Source: JBHGBM01 sp041946965 (GTDB taxonomy: Bacteria > Acidobacteriota > Terriglobia > Bryobacterales > Bryobacteraceae). From it: 64,000 bases of DNA. Where the stretch lies: the NCBI GenBank assembly GCA_041946965.1, contig JBHGBM010000066.1, positions 22,067 through 86,066 of the forward strand, given 5' to 3'. Numbering within the stretch: the stretch's first letter is position 1; each line of letters begins with the position of its first letter. Shown piece by piece: positions 46,363 to 54,995 of the stretch. The position numbers and the translations under genes were made by a program. The notes beneath the pieces are model-generated. The model ran no database searches. It worked only from the letters and a program-made list of their open reading frames with translations, and was not told the origin of the DNA.

Positions 46363-47478
46363 ATGCGACCGGTTGCCCTGCTGCTCGTCACGGTTTGCGC
46401 GGCTTCAGCCCAGTACACTCGCGAGGGCGCCTACTGGGTGCGGACTCTTTCGGGTTCGGAGCCGGTTTCCGGGCGCGCTCGCGTGCGGGTGATGGCGCCG
46501 GGCGACGTGGAGGCCACGCCGTCCTCCGACGATCGCGTGTCCTACACGGTCAGGCTGCGCGCCAAGGCGCGGGAAGCTCTCGCGGACGGCAGGATATCCA
46601 TCCAGCGCGAACACGACCAGGTGACGGTATTCGTCCGGTGCGACGCGGACGCCGCGGAGATGCAGGTAAAGATCCCGCGGACAGCGCGCGAAACCACCAT
46701 CGTGACGCGGGAAGGAAACGTTCAGGTATACGAGCTTGGGGGCGCCGTCACGGCGGCGAGCGCGGGCGGGGCGATGAAGGCGGACCGCATCCGCGGCAGC
46801 CTCGAGATGCGCACGGGCGGCGGGACGGTGTGGCTCGGGTCCGTCGAGGGACCGGTGAAGGCGTCCACGGCGGGCGGTGCGATCACCGCCGGACGCATCG
46901 GCGGAGACGCGATTCTCGAGACCGGAGGCGGCGTCATCGTGGCCCAGGAGGTGGGAGGCTATGTGCGCGCCAAGAGCCTGGGCGGCACGGTGAAGATCGG
47001 GCGCGCTGGAGCCGGGGTGGTGGCCAGCACCGGCGGAGGCCCCATCGAAGTGGGAGAGGCGGGCGGCGTTGTCGAAGCGCACAACTCGGGAGGCCCGGTG
47101 AGCGTGGGCCGCGCCGCGGGAGTGCATTGCGAAAGCGCCGTCGGCCCCATCCGGCTTTCCAACGTGAGCGGCCCGCTGCGCGCTTCCACGGCGCTCGGCA
47201 GCATTCTGGCCGAGGTGGTTGCCGGCCACGCGCTGGCCGATTCTTTTCTCAGCACGGGCAGCGGTGACATAACCATCGTTCTTCCGTCTAACCTGGGTGT
47301 GAGGATTTACGCACTCAGTGAAACGGCGGGCCGCAATCAACGGATCGTTTCGGACTTTCCGGGTCTGGTGATCCGGCAGCAGGGACGCCAGGTGATTGCC
47401 GAAGGCGCCATCAACGGCGGCGGTCCCCTCATCCGGCTCGCGGGCACTGGGGGCACCATCTTCATCAAACGCCAGTAG
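46363..47478 (+). CDS. Exported repetitive beta-structure protein (DUF4097-like)
   Basis: This 371-residue protein has a signal peptide (MRPVALLLVTVCAASAQ). The middle (about 115-330) is built of short strands separated by Gly-Gly turns, in units of about 18-20 residues (GSLEMRTGGGTVWLGSVEGP, VKASTAGGAITAGRIGG). This resembles the DUF4097 beta-helix domain often encoded with ECF sigma/anti-sigma pairs. TGAGGA before the ATG overlaps the end of the anti-sigma gene. A role as adhesin or surface-exposed effector is only a guess. Confidence 0.78.
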   Translation: MRPVALLLVTVCAASAQYTREGAYWVRTLSGSEPVSGRARVRVMAPGDVEATPSSDDRVSYTVRLRAKAREALADGRISIQREHDQVTVFVRCDADAAEMQVKIPRTARETTIVTREGNVQVYELGGAVTAASAGGAMKADRIRGSLEMRTGGGTVWLGSVEGPVKASTAGGAITAGRIGGDAILETGGGVIVAQEVGGYVRAKSLGGTVKIGRAGAGVVASTGGGPIEVGEAGGVVEAHNSGGPVSVGRAAGVHCESAVGPIRLSNVSGPLRASTALGSILAEVVAGHALADSFLSTGSGDITIVLPSNLGVRIYALSETAGRNQRIVSDFPGLVIRQQGRQVIAEGAINGGGPLIRLAGTGGTIFIKRQ

Positions 47479-47499
47479 AATTCGAGGGAGTTGCCTGAT

Positions 47500-48366
47500 A
47501 TGAAATCGCAAGTATCTTTAGCGGCCTGCTTGGCCGCCGGGAGCCTGTGGGTGTATCCGCTGTTCGCGCAGCGCGCCCCGGCCGCCCGCGAGCACCGCAC
47601 GATTGAATTGCAGACCCGGCGCAGCGGCAGCTATATCGGACTGGGTGTGGCCGAAATCGACGCCGAGCGGGCCAAGGCGCTCAAATTGCCGGACGAGCGC
47701 GGCGTCGAGGTGAAGAACGTGACCGAGAACGGCCCCGCGGCCAAAGCCGGCATGCAGGTCGGGGACGTGGTGCTCACCTACAACACGCAACGAGTGGAAG
47801 GACTGGAGCAGTTCATGCGCCTGGTGAGAGAGACCCCGGTGGGACGGCAGGCGAATCTGACCGTGTGGCGCAACGGCGCCACGCAATCGGTGTCTGTAAC
47901 CATCGGCTCGCGTCCCGGCCCTTTCGGCCCCGAAGGCGAATTCAAGACGTTCCGGTTTGAGATCCCCGAGATCCCCCCGATTCCGCCGATTCCCGATATA
48001 CCGCGCGCCAACATGTCCTGGAGGAACGCCGCCATGGGGATCGAGACCGAATCGCTCAACGCGCAGCTTGCGCAATTTTTCGGCGTGAAGGAAGGCGTTC
48101 TGGTGCGCTCCGTGAACAAGGACTCCGCGGCCGAGCGCGCCGGAATCAAGGCCGGCGACGTGATTGTGAAAGTCGAGAACACCACAGTCACCAGCGCCCG
48201 CGAGATTTCCAGCCTGCTGCGCAGGGCGCGGGAGGACAGGCGCACGGCCATCCCGGTTGTGCTGGTTCGCGAGCGGAAGGAAATGAGCATCACGGTCAAC
48301 CTGCCCGACGACCGGCCGTCGCCCAAGCGAACCCGGGCGGAAAGCGTGCACAGGGAAACCGTTTAA
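47500..48366 (+). CDS. Exported protein with two PDZ domains
   Basis: This 288-residue protein has a signal peptide (to about PLFAQR). The first PDZ domain (about 40-140) contains YIGLGVAEIDAERAKAL, GPAAKAGMQVGDVV and the following strand. A Pro-rich hinge (EIPPIPPIPDIP) separates a second PDZ domain (about 170-270: VLVRSVNKDSAAERAGIKAG). No protease domain is present, so it may be an adaptor or substrate-recognition factor. GAGGGAG lies nine bases before the ATG at 47500. It is the last gene of the sigma-factor operon, 21 bp downstream of the preceding gene. Confidence 0.88.
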   Translation: MKSQVSLAACLAAGSLWVYPLFAQRAPAAREHRTIELQTRRSGSYIGLGVAEIDAERAKALKLPDERGVEVKNVTENGPAAKAGMQVGDVVLTYNTQRVEGLEQFMRLVRETPVGRQANLTVWRNGATQSVSVTIGSRPGPFGPEGEFKTFRFEIPEIPPIPPIPDIPRANMSWRNAAMGIETESLNAQLAQFFGVKEGVLVRSVNKDSAAERAGIKAGDVIVKVENTTVTSAREISSLLRRAREDRRTAIPVVLVRERKEMSITVNLPDDRPSPKRTRAESVHRETV

Positions 48367-48378
48367 CAGCGGCGCTGT

Positions 48379-48867
48379 TTAAGGTTGCTGTACCACCGGC
48401 CGCGGCGGAGGAAGCGCCGCGGCCGAATCGTATTTAGGCCCCAGGCCGAGGGCAATCAACGAGAGCGCGTTGATCTTGCCGGTCGGCTCGATCTTCTGCT
48501 CCTGCTGGAAGCGGCGCATGGCATCCTGCGACGCCGCATCCCACTTGCCGGTCGGCTCCCCTTCCAGGTAACCCTTTTCCTTGAGCGCCTGCTGGATCTG
48601 CATATAGCGCTCCGCGGTCGGCGCGGTCTGGCGGTTGCGCCAGGTTTGGGAGCGCTTGCCGCCCTTCTTCGAGCGGCTCCTCTTGCTGGAACTCTTCTTC
48701 GAAGAGGACGCGGTCTTCTTCTTCGAAGAAGTCGCGACAGGCTTTTTCTTCGACGAGGACGAGGCCGCAGGTTTGCGGCTGGCGGTCCTCTTCTTCGCCG
48801 CGGCGCCCAGACTCAGCCCGGCCGTCGCCAGGCAGATTGCAGCGATCCATGCGGTCAAACTGCGCAT
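48379..48867 (-). CDS. Exported peptidoglycan-binding domain protein with Lys/Ser-rich linker
   Basis: This 162-residue protein starts with a signal peptide (MRSLTAWIAAICLATAGLSL, ending near GAAA). It continues with about 50 residues almost entirely Lys, Ser, Ala and Arg. It ends with one PGB_1-type peptidoglycan-binding domain (about 83-145: YMQIQQALKEKGYLEGEPTG, then WDAASQDAMRRFQQEQKI). The basic low-complexity linker may interact with the wall or with acidic polymers. The ATG follows a strong terminator-like hairpin with no spacer, so normal translation initiation is not obvious. The gene is the last on the minus strand and converges with the double-PDZ gene. Confidence 0.82.
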   Translation of the reverse strand: MRSLTAWIAAICLATAGLSLGAAAKKRTASRKPAASSSSKKKPVATSSKKKTASSSKKSSSKRSRSKKGGKRSQTWRNRQTAPTAERYMQIQQALKEKGYLEGEPTGKWDAASQDAMRRFQQEQKIEPTGKINALSLIALGLGPKYDSAAALPPPRPVVQQP

Positions 48868-48898
48868 AAAAAAGGGCGGACCTCTTGTGGATCCGCCC
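48868..48898 (-). terminator. Rho-independent terminator downstream of htrA
   Basis: On the complement, GGGCGGA (48898-48892) pairs with TCCGCCC (48880-48874) around an 11-base loop. Six T residues (48873-48868) follow at once. It is 23 bases past the htrA stop. The T-run touches the start codon of the peptidoglycan-binding protein gene at 48867. Confidence 0.9.
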
Positions 48899-48920
48899 CT
48901 CTATTGTAACTGGCTTGCGC

Positions 48921-50513
48921 TTACCGGTTGGCGGGCAGAGTGCCGGCCAGGAACGTCGAAGTCCATTCGCCGCCCCGGCGCAACTGCCGCATCACCCGGA
49001 AGGCCACGGCGTCGCCGGGCCGCAGCGTGCCCTGGATGCGCCGCACGTCGTCCACCGAGTTCACCGGCTGGCGGTTGATCTCGACAATCACATCGCCGTT
49101 GACCAGGCCGACGTCTTCGCCGAAGGAAGCCGCCATCACATCGGTCACCAGCACGCCGCCGGTCTTGAGCCCCATGTTCTGCCGCTGCGCCGCGGTCAGG
49201 TTCTGGATGGTGATGCCGAACTTGGCCTGCGCGCCTTCTTCAGCGCCGCCCGGCTGCTGTTCCTCGCCGGTCCCGAAGCGGTCCGGGAACACCTTGGAGA
49301 GGTCGGCCACCGTCACGGTGAAGTTCTGGCGTTTGTTCTCGCGCAGGACCGTGATTTGCAGGGTGGATCCTACCGCTGTATTGGTCACTCTCTCAATGAG
49401 CTCGTTCCCATTGCGTACCGGCTGGCCGTTGATGGCCACGATGATGTCTCCGGCCTTCAGCCCGGCTTTCTCGGAGGGGCCGCCTGGGGCCACTTCCTGC
49501 ACGAACACGCCCTCGGTGGCGCCGTAGGCCTTCAACAGGTCGGCGGTGCCGGGTGCGTCGGAGGGCCGGAAGGAGACGCCGATGGAACCGCGCGTCACCC
49601 GCCCGGTCTTGATGATCTGGTTGTACACCTTCACGGCGGTGTTGATGGGCAGTGCGAAGCCGATGCCCTGGTAACCGCCTGAGCGCGACGCGATGGCGGT
49701 GTTGATGCCGATTACGTTGCCTTTGATATCAAGCAGCGGCCCGCCGGAGTTGCCGGGGTTGATGGCCGCATCCGTCTGGAGAAAATGCTGGAACTGCGAC
49801 GTATCGCCGGGAACTTCGCGTTCTTTCGCGCTGATGATGCCGGCCGTCACGGTAGCCTGAAATCCGAACGGAGAGCCGATGGCAACCGCCCAATCGCCAA
49901 CCTGCACCGCGTCGGAATTGCCGATGCGGGCTGGAGTCAGGTTGCTCTTCCCGGTAACGCGGATGACGGCGAGATCGGTCGGCGGGTCCGTGCCGATGAC
50001 CTTGGCGTCATACTGGGTGGGGTCGCCGGGGAACTTCACCTGGATGCGGTCCGCGCCTTCGACCACGTGGTTGTTGGTCAGGATGTAGCCGCTCCGGTCC
50101 ACCACCACGCCGGAACCGAGCGCCGAGCCCCGGCGGTCGGGCATCTCGGGCATGGGACCGCCCCCGAAGGGGTTGCCGAAGAACCGGTAGAAGAAATCGT
50201 CCATGCCGCCGTCGTCGGGCTGCTGCTGCGGGGAGCCTCTCCGCCGCGCCTGCGGCGCCCGCTGCTTGGGCGTATAGCTGGTTTGGATGTTGACCACCGA
50301 GGGCTCCACCATTTTCGCGATCTGGCTGAACTGGGTGGAAAGCTGGGCGGGACTCGGGATGGTGAGTGGCTGGGCGCCGGGAGCCGCATTGTCGTCTTTC
50401 GCCTTCACGGCCGTATTGATGAGGGTGCCGATCACCACACCGACGGCGAGCGTGAACAGAATGAGCGAGAACGACACGAACTTCTGTCTGCGCAACTTGT
50501 CAAAGAGATTCAT
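48921..50513 (-). CDS. DegP/HtrA-type periplasmic serine protease with two PDZ domains
   Basis: This 530-residue protease has an N-terminal membrane anchor or uncleaved signal (about 12-34, SFSLILFTLAVGVVIGTLI). The trypsin-like domain carries the triad His149 (LTNNHVVEG), Asp180 (TDLAVIRV) and Ser256 (INPGNSGGPLLD). PDZ domains follow at about 305-405 and 430-525 (GGPSEKAGLKAGDIIVAING; GEDVGLVNGDVIVEIN). An insert rich in Gln, Gly and Pro (about 84-122) lies before the catalytic His, similar to the regulatory loop of DegP. It performs protein quality control in the envelope. It is separated from the sigma-factor operon by one gene on the opposite side. Confidence 0.94.
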   Translation of the reverse strand: MNLFDKLRRQKFVSFSLILFTLAVGVVIGTLINTAVKAKDDNAAPGAQPLTIPSPAQLSTQFSQIAKMVEPSVVNIQTSYTPKQRAPQARRRGSPQQQPDDGGMDDFFYRFFGNPFGGGPMPEMPDRRGSALGSGVVVDRSGYILTNNHVVEGADRIQVKFPGDPTQYDAKVIGTDPPTDLAVIRVTGKSNLTPARIGNSDAVQVGDWAVAIGSPFGFQATVTAGIISAKEREVPGDTSQFQHFLQTDAAINPGNSGGPLLDIKGNVIGINTAIASRSGGYQGIGFALPINTAVKVYNQIIKTGRVTRGSIGVSFRPSDAPGTADLLKAYGATEGVFVQEVAPGGPSEKAGLKAGDIIVAINGQPVRNGNELIERVTNTAVGSTLQITVLRENKRQNFTVTVADLSKVFPDRFGTGEEQQPGGAEEGAQAKFGITIQNLTAAQRQNMGLKTGGVLVTDVMAASFGEDVGLVNGDVIVEINRQPVNSVDDVRRIQGTLRPGDAVAFRVMRQLRRGGEWTSTFLAGTLPANR

Positions 50514-50576
50514 GGATTTGCTCGTTCCTCCGATAGATGCAACCGGGTACGATTTTATCTCCCCTCGGGTGCATAA

Positions 50577-51455
50577 CTATCTTGATGGATGTAAACGCGC
50601 GCCCGGGGGTTTCATTTCCACCAAAAGCACGCCGCCGAGGATCAGAAGGGCGCCCGCCGCACCGCGGCCCGAAAGCGTCTCTCCCGCGAGCAGATACGAC
50701 GTCGCCCAGGCGAAAACCGGTTCCAACGTAAATATTAGCGCGGTACGGGTCGGCGTCGTGTACTGTTGCGCCCACGCCTGCACGGTGAACGCGAGCGCCG
50801 TGGCCGCCAGTCCGGTGATCGCCACCGCCGTCATAACGCCCGGCGTCCAGGCGATGCGCGGAACCTCCGCCCACCAGAATAATCCCAGCGCCAGCGCGGC
50901 GCACACCGCGACTTGTGATACAGCCAACACTTCAAACCCGATGTCTCCGGAATAATGTCCCAGGGTCACGATGTGGGCGGCGAACGCCACCGCGCAGCCC
51001 AGCGTGAGCAGGTCCCCACCGCCCATCGCCTGGGTTTCGCCGCTTCCGAGGGTCATGAGGCCCATGCCGAACATGGCGACCGCCACCCCCGCGAGTTCCA
51101 GGCGTCGCGGGCGAATGCGGTAGACCGCGGCGGCCAGCAGCGGCACCAGCGCCGTGGAAAGGCCCGTGATGAAGGCGGATTTCGGCGCGGTGGTAAAAAG
51201 CAGGCCAAAGGTCTGAAAGGCGTAACCCGAAAACAGAAACACGCCGCAGAGCACGCCGGCGCGCCACGCCCGCCCCCCGGCGCCGCGCAGCCGCCGCCGG
51301 AACAAGAGCCAGAGCGCGGCGCCCGCCAGCGAAAAGCGCAGGGCCAGAAACAGCAGCGTGGAGACTTCCGCCAGCGCTTCCTTCACCACGATGAAAGTGG
51401 CGCCCCAGATCAGGGCGTTCGCAACCAGTGCCAGGTCGGCGCGCCAGGTCTTCAC
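50577..51455 (-). CDS. DMT-superfamily (EamA) transporter
   Basis: This 292-residue protein has ten predicted membrane helices in two EamA repeats, each starting with an N-A-L-I-W-G-x-T-F-like or P-T-R-T-A-L-I-F-T-L-E-P-V-F motif. The start GTG at 51455 overlaps the stop of the upstream M20 peptidase (GTGA). I therefore reject the longer open frame that runs into that gene. Substrates of this family range from amino acids to metabolite export. None is suggested here, although coupling with a peptidase would fit a peptide or amino acid role. Confidence 0.88.
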   Translation of the reverse strand: MKTWRADLALVANALIWGATFIVVKEALAEVSTLLFLALRFSLAGAALWLLFRRRLRGAGGRAWRAGVLCGVFLFSGYAFQTFGLLFTTAPKSAFITGLSTALVPLLAAAVYRIRPRRLELAGVAVAMFGMGLMTLGSGETQAMGGGDLLTLGCAVAFAAHIVTLGHYSGDIGFEVLAVSQVAVCAALALGLFWWAEVPRIAWTPGVMTAVAITGLAATALAFTVQAWAQQYTTPTRTALIFTLEPVFAWATSYLLAGETLSGRGAAGALLILGGVLLVEMKPPGARLHPSR

Positions 51456-52693
51456 CACGCCATCCCGGCGACGATTCGCGGGTCGCGCAGAAGCAGTGCC
51501 AGCGTGAGCAGGACGCGCTTGAGCCCAAGATCGCGCCCTTCGGGCTTGAACCATTCCTGAAGGGTGTGGGCGCCGCCGCCCGACCCGCCCGCCCCGATCG
51601 AAACGGCGGGCTTGCCCAGGAACATCGGGATATTCGCGTCCGTGGAGGAGCAATCCAGGTGCGAGCGGATGCCGAGGTGCGCGTCCACCGCCCGTACGTG
51701 GCTGACGATGGGAGAGCCGGAGGGCATCTCCGCCGCCGGACGCGATCCGATCTCCCGTACCCTGGCGGAGAGCTTCTCGCCCGTGGCGCGCTGGTTCTCG
51801 ATCTCCCGCGCACGGGCCACGGCGGCATGGAGCGCGGTCACGATCTGATCGAGCTTCTCATTGCTTTCCGAGCGGATGTCGATCTTGGCGCGAGCCTCGG
51901 CGGGTATGGCGTTCACGCTCGCGCCGCCCTCGATCATGCCGGCGTTGAGGGAGGACTTGGGCGAGCCTTCCAGCCGCGTATCGGCGAACAGCGAAACGGC
52001 CCGCGCCAGCGCGTGAACCGGATTGGCGGCGCCGAAATCGCTCCAGCTATGGCCGCCCGGACCCGTGAACGTCACCTCGAAACGCCGGCTGCCGAGCGCG
52101 CGGGCGGTGATGTGGTCGGTATTGGCGCCGTCCAGAACCACGAAGGCGGCGATGCGGTCGAGCCAGCCCGAGTGCTGACACAGGAAGCGCATCCCGTTCA
52201 GGTTGCCTTCGCCCTCTTCGCACACGTTGGCCACCAGCAGGACGCGGGCCAGCGCGTCCTCGATGGGCGGGCAGGACTTGAGCACCCGCGCCAGGGCCAG
52301 CAGCGCCGCGAGCCCCGCGCCGTTGTCGGCTACGCCGGGACCGCGCAGGCGGCCATCCGGCTCCAGCACGATCTCATCCTTGTTCCGTGGAGCGATAACC
52401 GTATCGAGGTGCGCCGTAACGGCCACGAAGGGCGGTTCGGCGCCGGGGTCCGGCATGGCGATCACGTTGCCGGCACGGTCCAGTACGGCGTCCCAGCCGA
52501 GCTCGCGCAGCGTGGCCCGCATCCATTCGGCGCGCTCCTGTTCCACGAAGGTGGGCGCCGGAATGCGGCACACCTGCAAATGGACCTCGTTGATCCACTT
52601 CTTCTCGCGCGTGAACCACTGGAGGCACTCGCGCACGCCGCGCGACTCGGCCGCTTCGCCTGCCAGAGTGGCGGTGGGGACGGAATCGGCCAT
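51452..52693 (-). CDS. M20-family metallopeptidase
   Basis: This 413-residue zinc peptidase of the M20 group carries VTAHLDTVI with the first metal His/Asp. PGVADNGAGLAALLA (bridging Asp), CEEGEGNLNG (Glu pair) and the late GAHTLQEWF (His) complete the metal site. Between them, GGHSWSDFGAANPVHA matches the dimerisation-lid His of the family. It resembles tripeptidase T or acetylornithine-deacetylase-like proteins rather than DapE. It is cytoplasmic, as there is no signal peptide. The DMT transporter gene follows in the same operon. Confidence 0.88.
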   Translation of the reverse strand: MADSVPTATLAGEAAESRGVRECLQWFTREKKWINEVHLQVCRIPAPTFVEQERAEWMRATLRELGWDAVLDRAGNVIAMPDPGAEPPFVAVTAHLDTVIAPRNKDEIVLEPDGRLRGPGVADNGAGLAALLALARVLKSCPPIEDALARVLLVANVCEEGEGNLNGMRFLCQHSGWLDRIAAFVVLDGANTDHITARALGSRRFEVTFTGPGGHSWSDFGAANPVHALARAVSLFADTRLEGSPKSSLNAGMIEGGASVNAIPAEARAKIDIRSESNEKLDQIVTALHAAVARAREIENQRATGEKLSARVREIGSRPAAEMPSGSPIVSHVRAVDAHLGIRSHLDCSSTDANIPMFLGKPAVSIGAGGSGGGAHTLQEWFKPEGRDLGLKRVLLTLALLLRDPRIVAGMAW

Positions 52694-52724
52694 GCTCTTT
52701 CAGTGTACCCCGGCCCTCAGCGGC

Positions 52725-54143
52725 TCATTTCGGTTTGGTGGCGCGGGCGCTCTTCATGATCTGCCCGTAGGGATCCTTATCGAACGGCGGGCAGCCGGTG
52801 GGAAACTGCCCGAGCGCGTTGTGCTTCTGCCGCATGAGGTAGGTGCAATAGGTGAGAGTCTTGCACACGCGCAGCTCGTCGAGCTCGCCTTTCTCGAGCG
52901 CATCGGCGGCGAAATCGGGATAAGCCAGCGCGCCGCGCCCGATGCCCATCAGGGTGATATCGCCCTGCGCGATGTTCCGCGCGCCCGCGTTGATGGCGTA
53001 CTTCTGGAGCCAGCTATAGCCGGTGCCCACCATGGGCAGGCCGGGGAACGCGCGCTGCAATTCTCCGGCGATGCGGAAGTGCCGGTTCACGCCGGCCAGG
53101 GGATGCTCGGGCTGTTCGTAGTTGCCGTCGTCGGGCTTTTCGAAGGGCCGCCCGATGTGAGGGTTGTAGTAAGGGGAACCCATGGAGACGTTCAGCAGCT
53201 CCACACCGGATTCGCGGAACCAGGCGATGGCCTGCTTCACCTCGGTGAGGTCCTCGCGCAGCGGATCGTCGGGGTCCATGCCGAAGCCGTAGGGGTAGGG
53301 CAGGGCGTACCGCGCGGGCACGCCGATGCCGGTTTGCGGGTCGCGGAAGTAGGGGACGCCGTCGTAGCATCCCAGCCGCATGCAGATGGTGAGCCGGCCG
53401 CCGAGCGCTGCGCGGATCTTGCCCATGATGTTGCGCGCAAAGCGCACGCGGTTTTCGAGCGGCCCGCCGTAGCGGCCCTCGCGGGTCTTGGCGCCCATCA
53501 GCTCGGCGGCGAGATAGCCGTGGGTGACCTTCATATCCACGGCGTCGAAGCCCGCCTGTGCGGCGAGCCGCGCGGCCTCCACGTAGCGGTCCTCGAGGGC
53601 GGCGAGTTCGGAGTCCGTAATGGGCGGCAGGTCCGGCGGAATGCCGGTTTTCAGGTCGATGTAGGGATTGTGGTACGCGATCACCGGGTGCGGCACGCTG
53701 TGCCGGCCCGAATGGGTGAGCTGCAAGGGAACCAGCAGGCCGCCGGTGTCTCCCCAGCGCTCTCGGTGCACGCGCCGCATCATTTCCAGAAGGCGGGCGA
53801 ATTCGTCCACGCTGGCCGGATGGAGCCAGAGCTGGCGCGTATTGGCGCGGCCCTCGCCCGCCACCGCGGTGGCCTCGAACCAGATCAGCTTGGCGCCGCC
53901 CAGCGCGAAACGCCGGTAGCGCCGCCAGGTCAGCTCGCCGGGTAGGCCGTCGAGCGTGCCGTCGCACCCTTCCATCGGCTGGACGGCGAGAGAGTTGCCA
54001 AGCGTGTGCCGCCCGAAGCGCACTGGCCGCGCAAGCACGGCGCGGACTTTCGCCGGATCGTCCTCGAACTGCACGTGCGCCGCGCCAAGCTCGCGCGCGG
54101 CACGGCGCAATTCGTCCAGGCTCTTGTAAGTGAAATGCCGCAT
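52725..54143 (-). CDS. Old-yellow-enzyme-type NADH:flavin oxidoreductase
   Basis: This 472-residue TIM-barrel flavoprotein has the family elements SLAVQPMEG (FMN loop) and VPLQLTHSGRHS. FDAVDMKVTHGYLAAELM (catalytic His region), KTREGRYGGPLENRVRFARN, and the FMN-phosphate segment near MVGTGYSWLQ and MGIGRGALAYPDF follow. It stops about where the enoate reductases begin their iron-sulfur and NADH domains. Two cysteines (RVCKTLTYC) remain in that place, so it is a single-domain form. The substrate is unknown. It is next to the Tad genes on the same strand without obvious linkage. Confidence 0.86.
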   Translation of the reverse strand: MRHFTYKSLDELRRAARELGAAHVQFEDDPAKVRAVLARPVRFGRHTLGNSLAVQPMEGCDGTLDGLPGELTWRRYRRFALGGAKLIWFEATAVAGEGRANTRQLWLHPASVDEFARLLEMMRRVHRERWGDTGGLLVPLQLTHSGRHSVPHPVIAYHNPYIDLKTGIPPDLPPITDSELAALEDRYVEAARLAAQAGFDAVDMKVTHGYLAAELMGAKTREGRYGGPLENRVRFARNIMGKIRAALGGRLTICMRLGCYDGVPYFRDPQTGIGVPARYALPYPYGFGMDPDDPLREDLTEVKQAIAWFRESGVELLNVSMGSPYYNPHIGRPFEKPDDGNYEQPEHPLAGVNRHFRIAGELQRAFPGLPMVGTGYSWLQKYAINAGARNIAQGDITLMGIGRGALAYPDFAADALEKGELDELRVCKTLTYCTYLMRQKHNALGQFPTGCPPFDKDPYGQIMKSARATKPK

Positions 54144-54165
54144 CCAAGGCGTTTATAGCACAAGG

Positions 54166-54579
54166 TCAGTTCACCGTCCCGGCTGCTTCCACGGGCCGCA
54201 CGGCGCGGAAGGGGCCAGGGTCGAGCGAGCGCGGCAGCCATAGCGACACGGCGGCGAACGGGTAGCCGCTGATGCTTACCTCGACGCGGTCGCTTCCGGT
54301 TCCAGCGTCGTGGCGCGTCACCGTGACCATGGCCGCGGTGAGGCCGAACAGCCCGCGGCCGTCGCCGGGGGCTGAGGCGCTGTTGTAGACCACCATGTTG
54401 CGCACGGCCTCCAGGTTGTCCGCATGCAGGGCCGCGTAGCGTGCGCCGGTCTGCGCGCGCTCCGTCAGGAAATGCTGGAAGAAGAGGATCTGGGCCAGGT
54501 CCAGGATGCCCGCCAGCAGCACGATGAACAGCAGCAGGACCAGCGCCGATTCCACCAGGCTGGAGCCGCGCCGCCTCAC
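54166..54579 (-). CDS. TadE-like pilus assembly protein
   Basis: This 137-residue single-pass protein begins with arginines and then RGSSLVESALVLLLFIVLLA, the TadE signature in which a Glu sits at the fifth position of the hydrophobic stretch after a Gly, as in type IV prepilins. The remaining part is predicted extracytoplasmic. GTG at 54579 is chosen: GGGAGG stands eight bases upstream, and it overlaps the stop of the preceding gene (GTGA). It is the last of three minor-pilin-like genes. Confidence 0.85.
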   Translation of the reverse strand: MRRRGSSLVESALVLLLFIVLLAGILDLAQILFFQHFLTERAQTGARYAALHADNLEAVRNMVVYNSASAPGDGRGLFGLTAAMVTVTRHDAGTGSDRVEVSISGYPFAAVSLWLPRSLDPGPFRAVRPVEAAGTVN

Positions 54580-54995
54580 GTAATCCACCTCCCGCAAAAA
54601 CGCACGGTGGCGGACGGTTTTCCGTCCCAGGTGAACGTCTGGAACAGCGCGTCGGCCGTGTAGCCGCTCACGGCCACCGTGATGGTGAGCGGCATGCCCG
54701 AGGCATCCGTGGTCCAGGTTACCGCGATATGTTGCACCGCGAGCCCGGGCGCCAGCGGCGCCGTGCCCGTGGTGGGCTGGCCGTAGACCGCCATGTTGCG
54801 GACGGCGGGCACGAAGGTGTGGCCGGGGTCGAAGGTGACCCGGGAGGCGTAACGCGCGGCCTCGGCAACAGCGCCCAACAACCGGTGATAGAGGTACATG
54901 GAGTAGCCGAGGCGGAAGACGCCGGAGAGCAGCAGCCAGAGCAGGCCGAACACCAGCGCGAATTCGATGGCGGCGTTGCCGCGCCGCGATCTCAT
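54576..54995 (-). CDS. TadE-like pilus assembly protein
   Basis: This 139-residue protein starts MRSRRGNAAIEFALVFGLLW, again with the Gly...Glu prepilin pattern followed by one membrane helix. It is similar in build to the next gene, which suggests a duplication or a TadE/TadF pair. The ATG at 54995 overlaps the TadG-like stop by four bases (ATGA). A longer open frame upstream has an Arg-rich start that is a shadow of that gene. Confidence 0.85.
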   Translation of the reverse strand: MRSRRGNAAIEFALVFGLLWLLLSGVFRLGYSMYLYHRLLGAVAEAARYASRVTFDPGHTFVPAVRNMAVYGQPTTGTAPLAPGLAVQHIAVTWTTDASGMPLTITVAVSGYTADALFQTFTWDGKPSATVRFCGRWIT

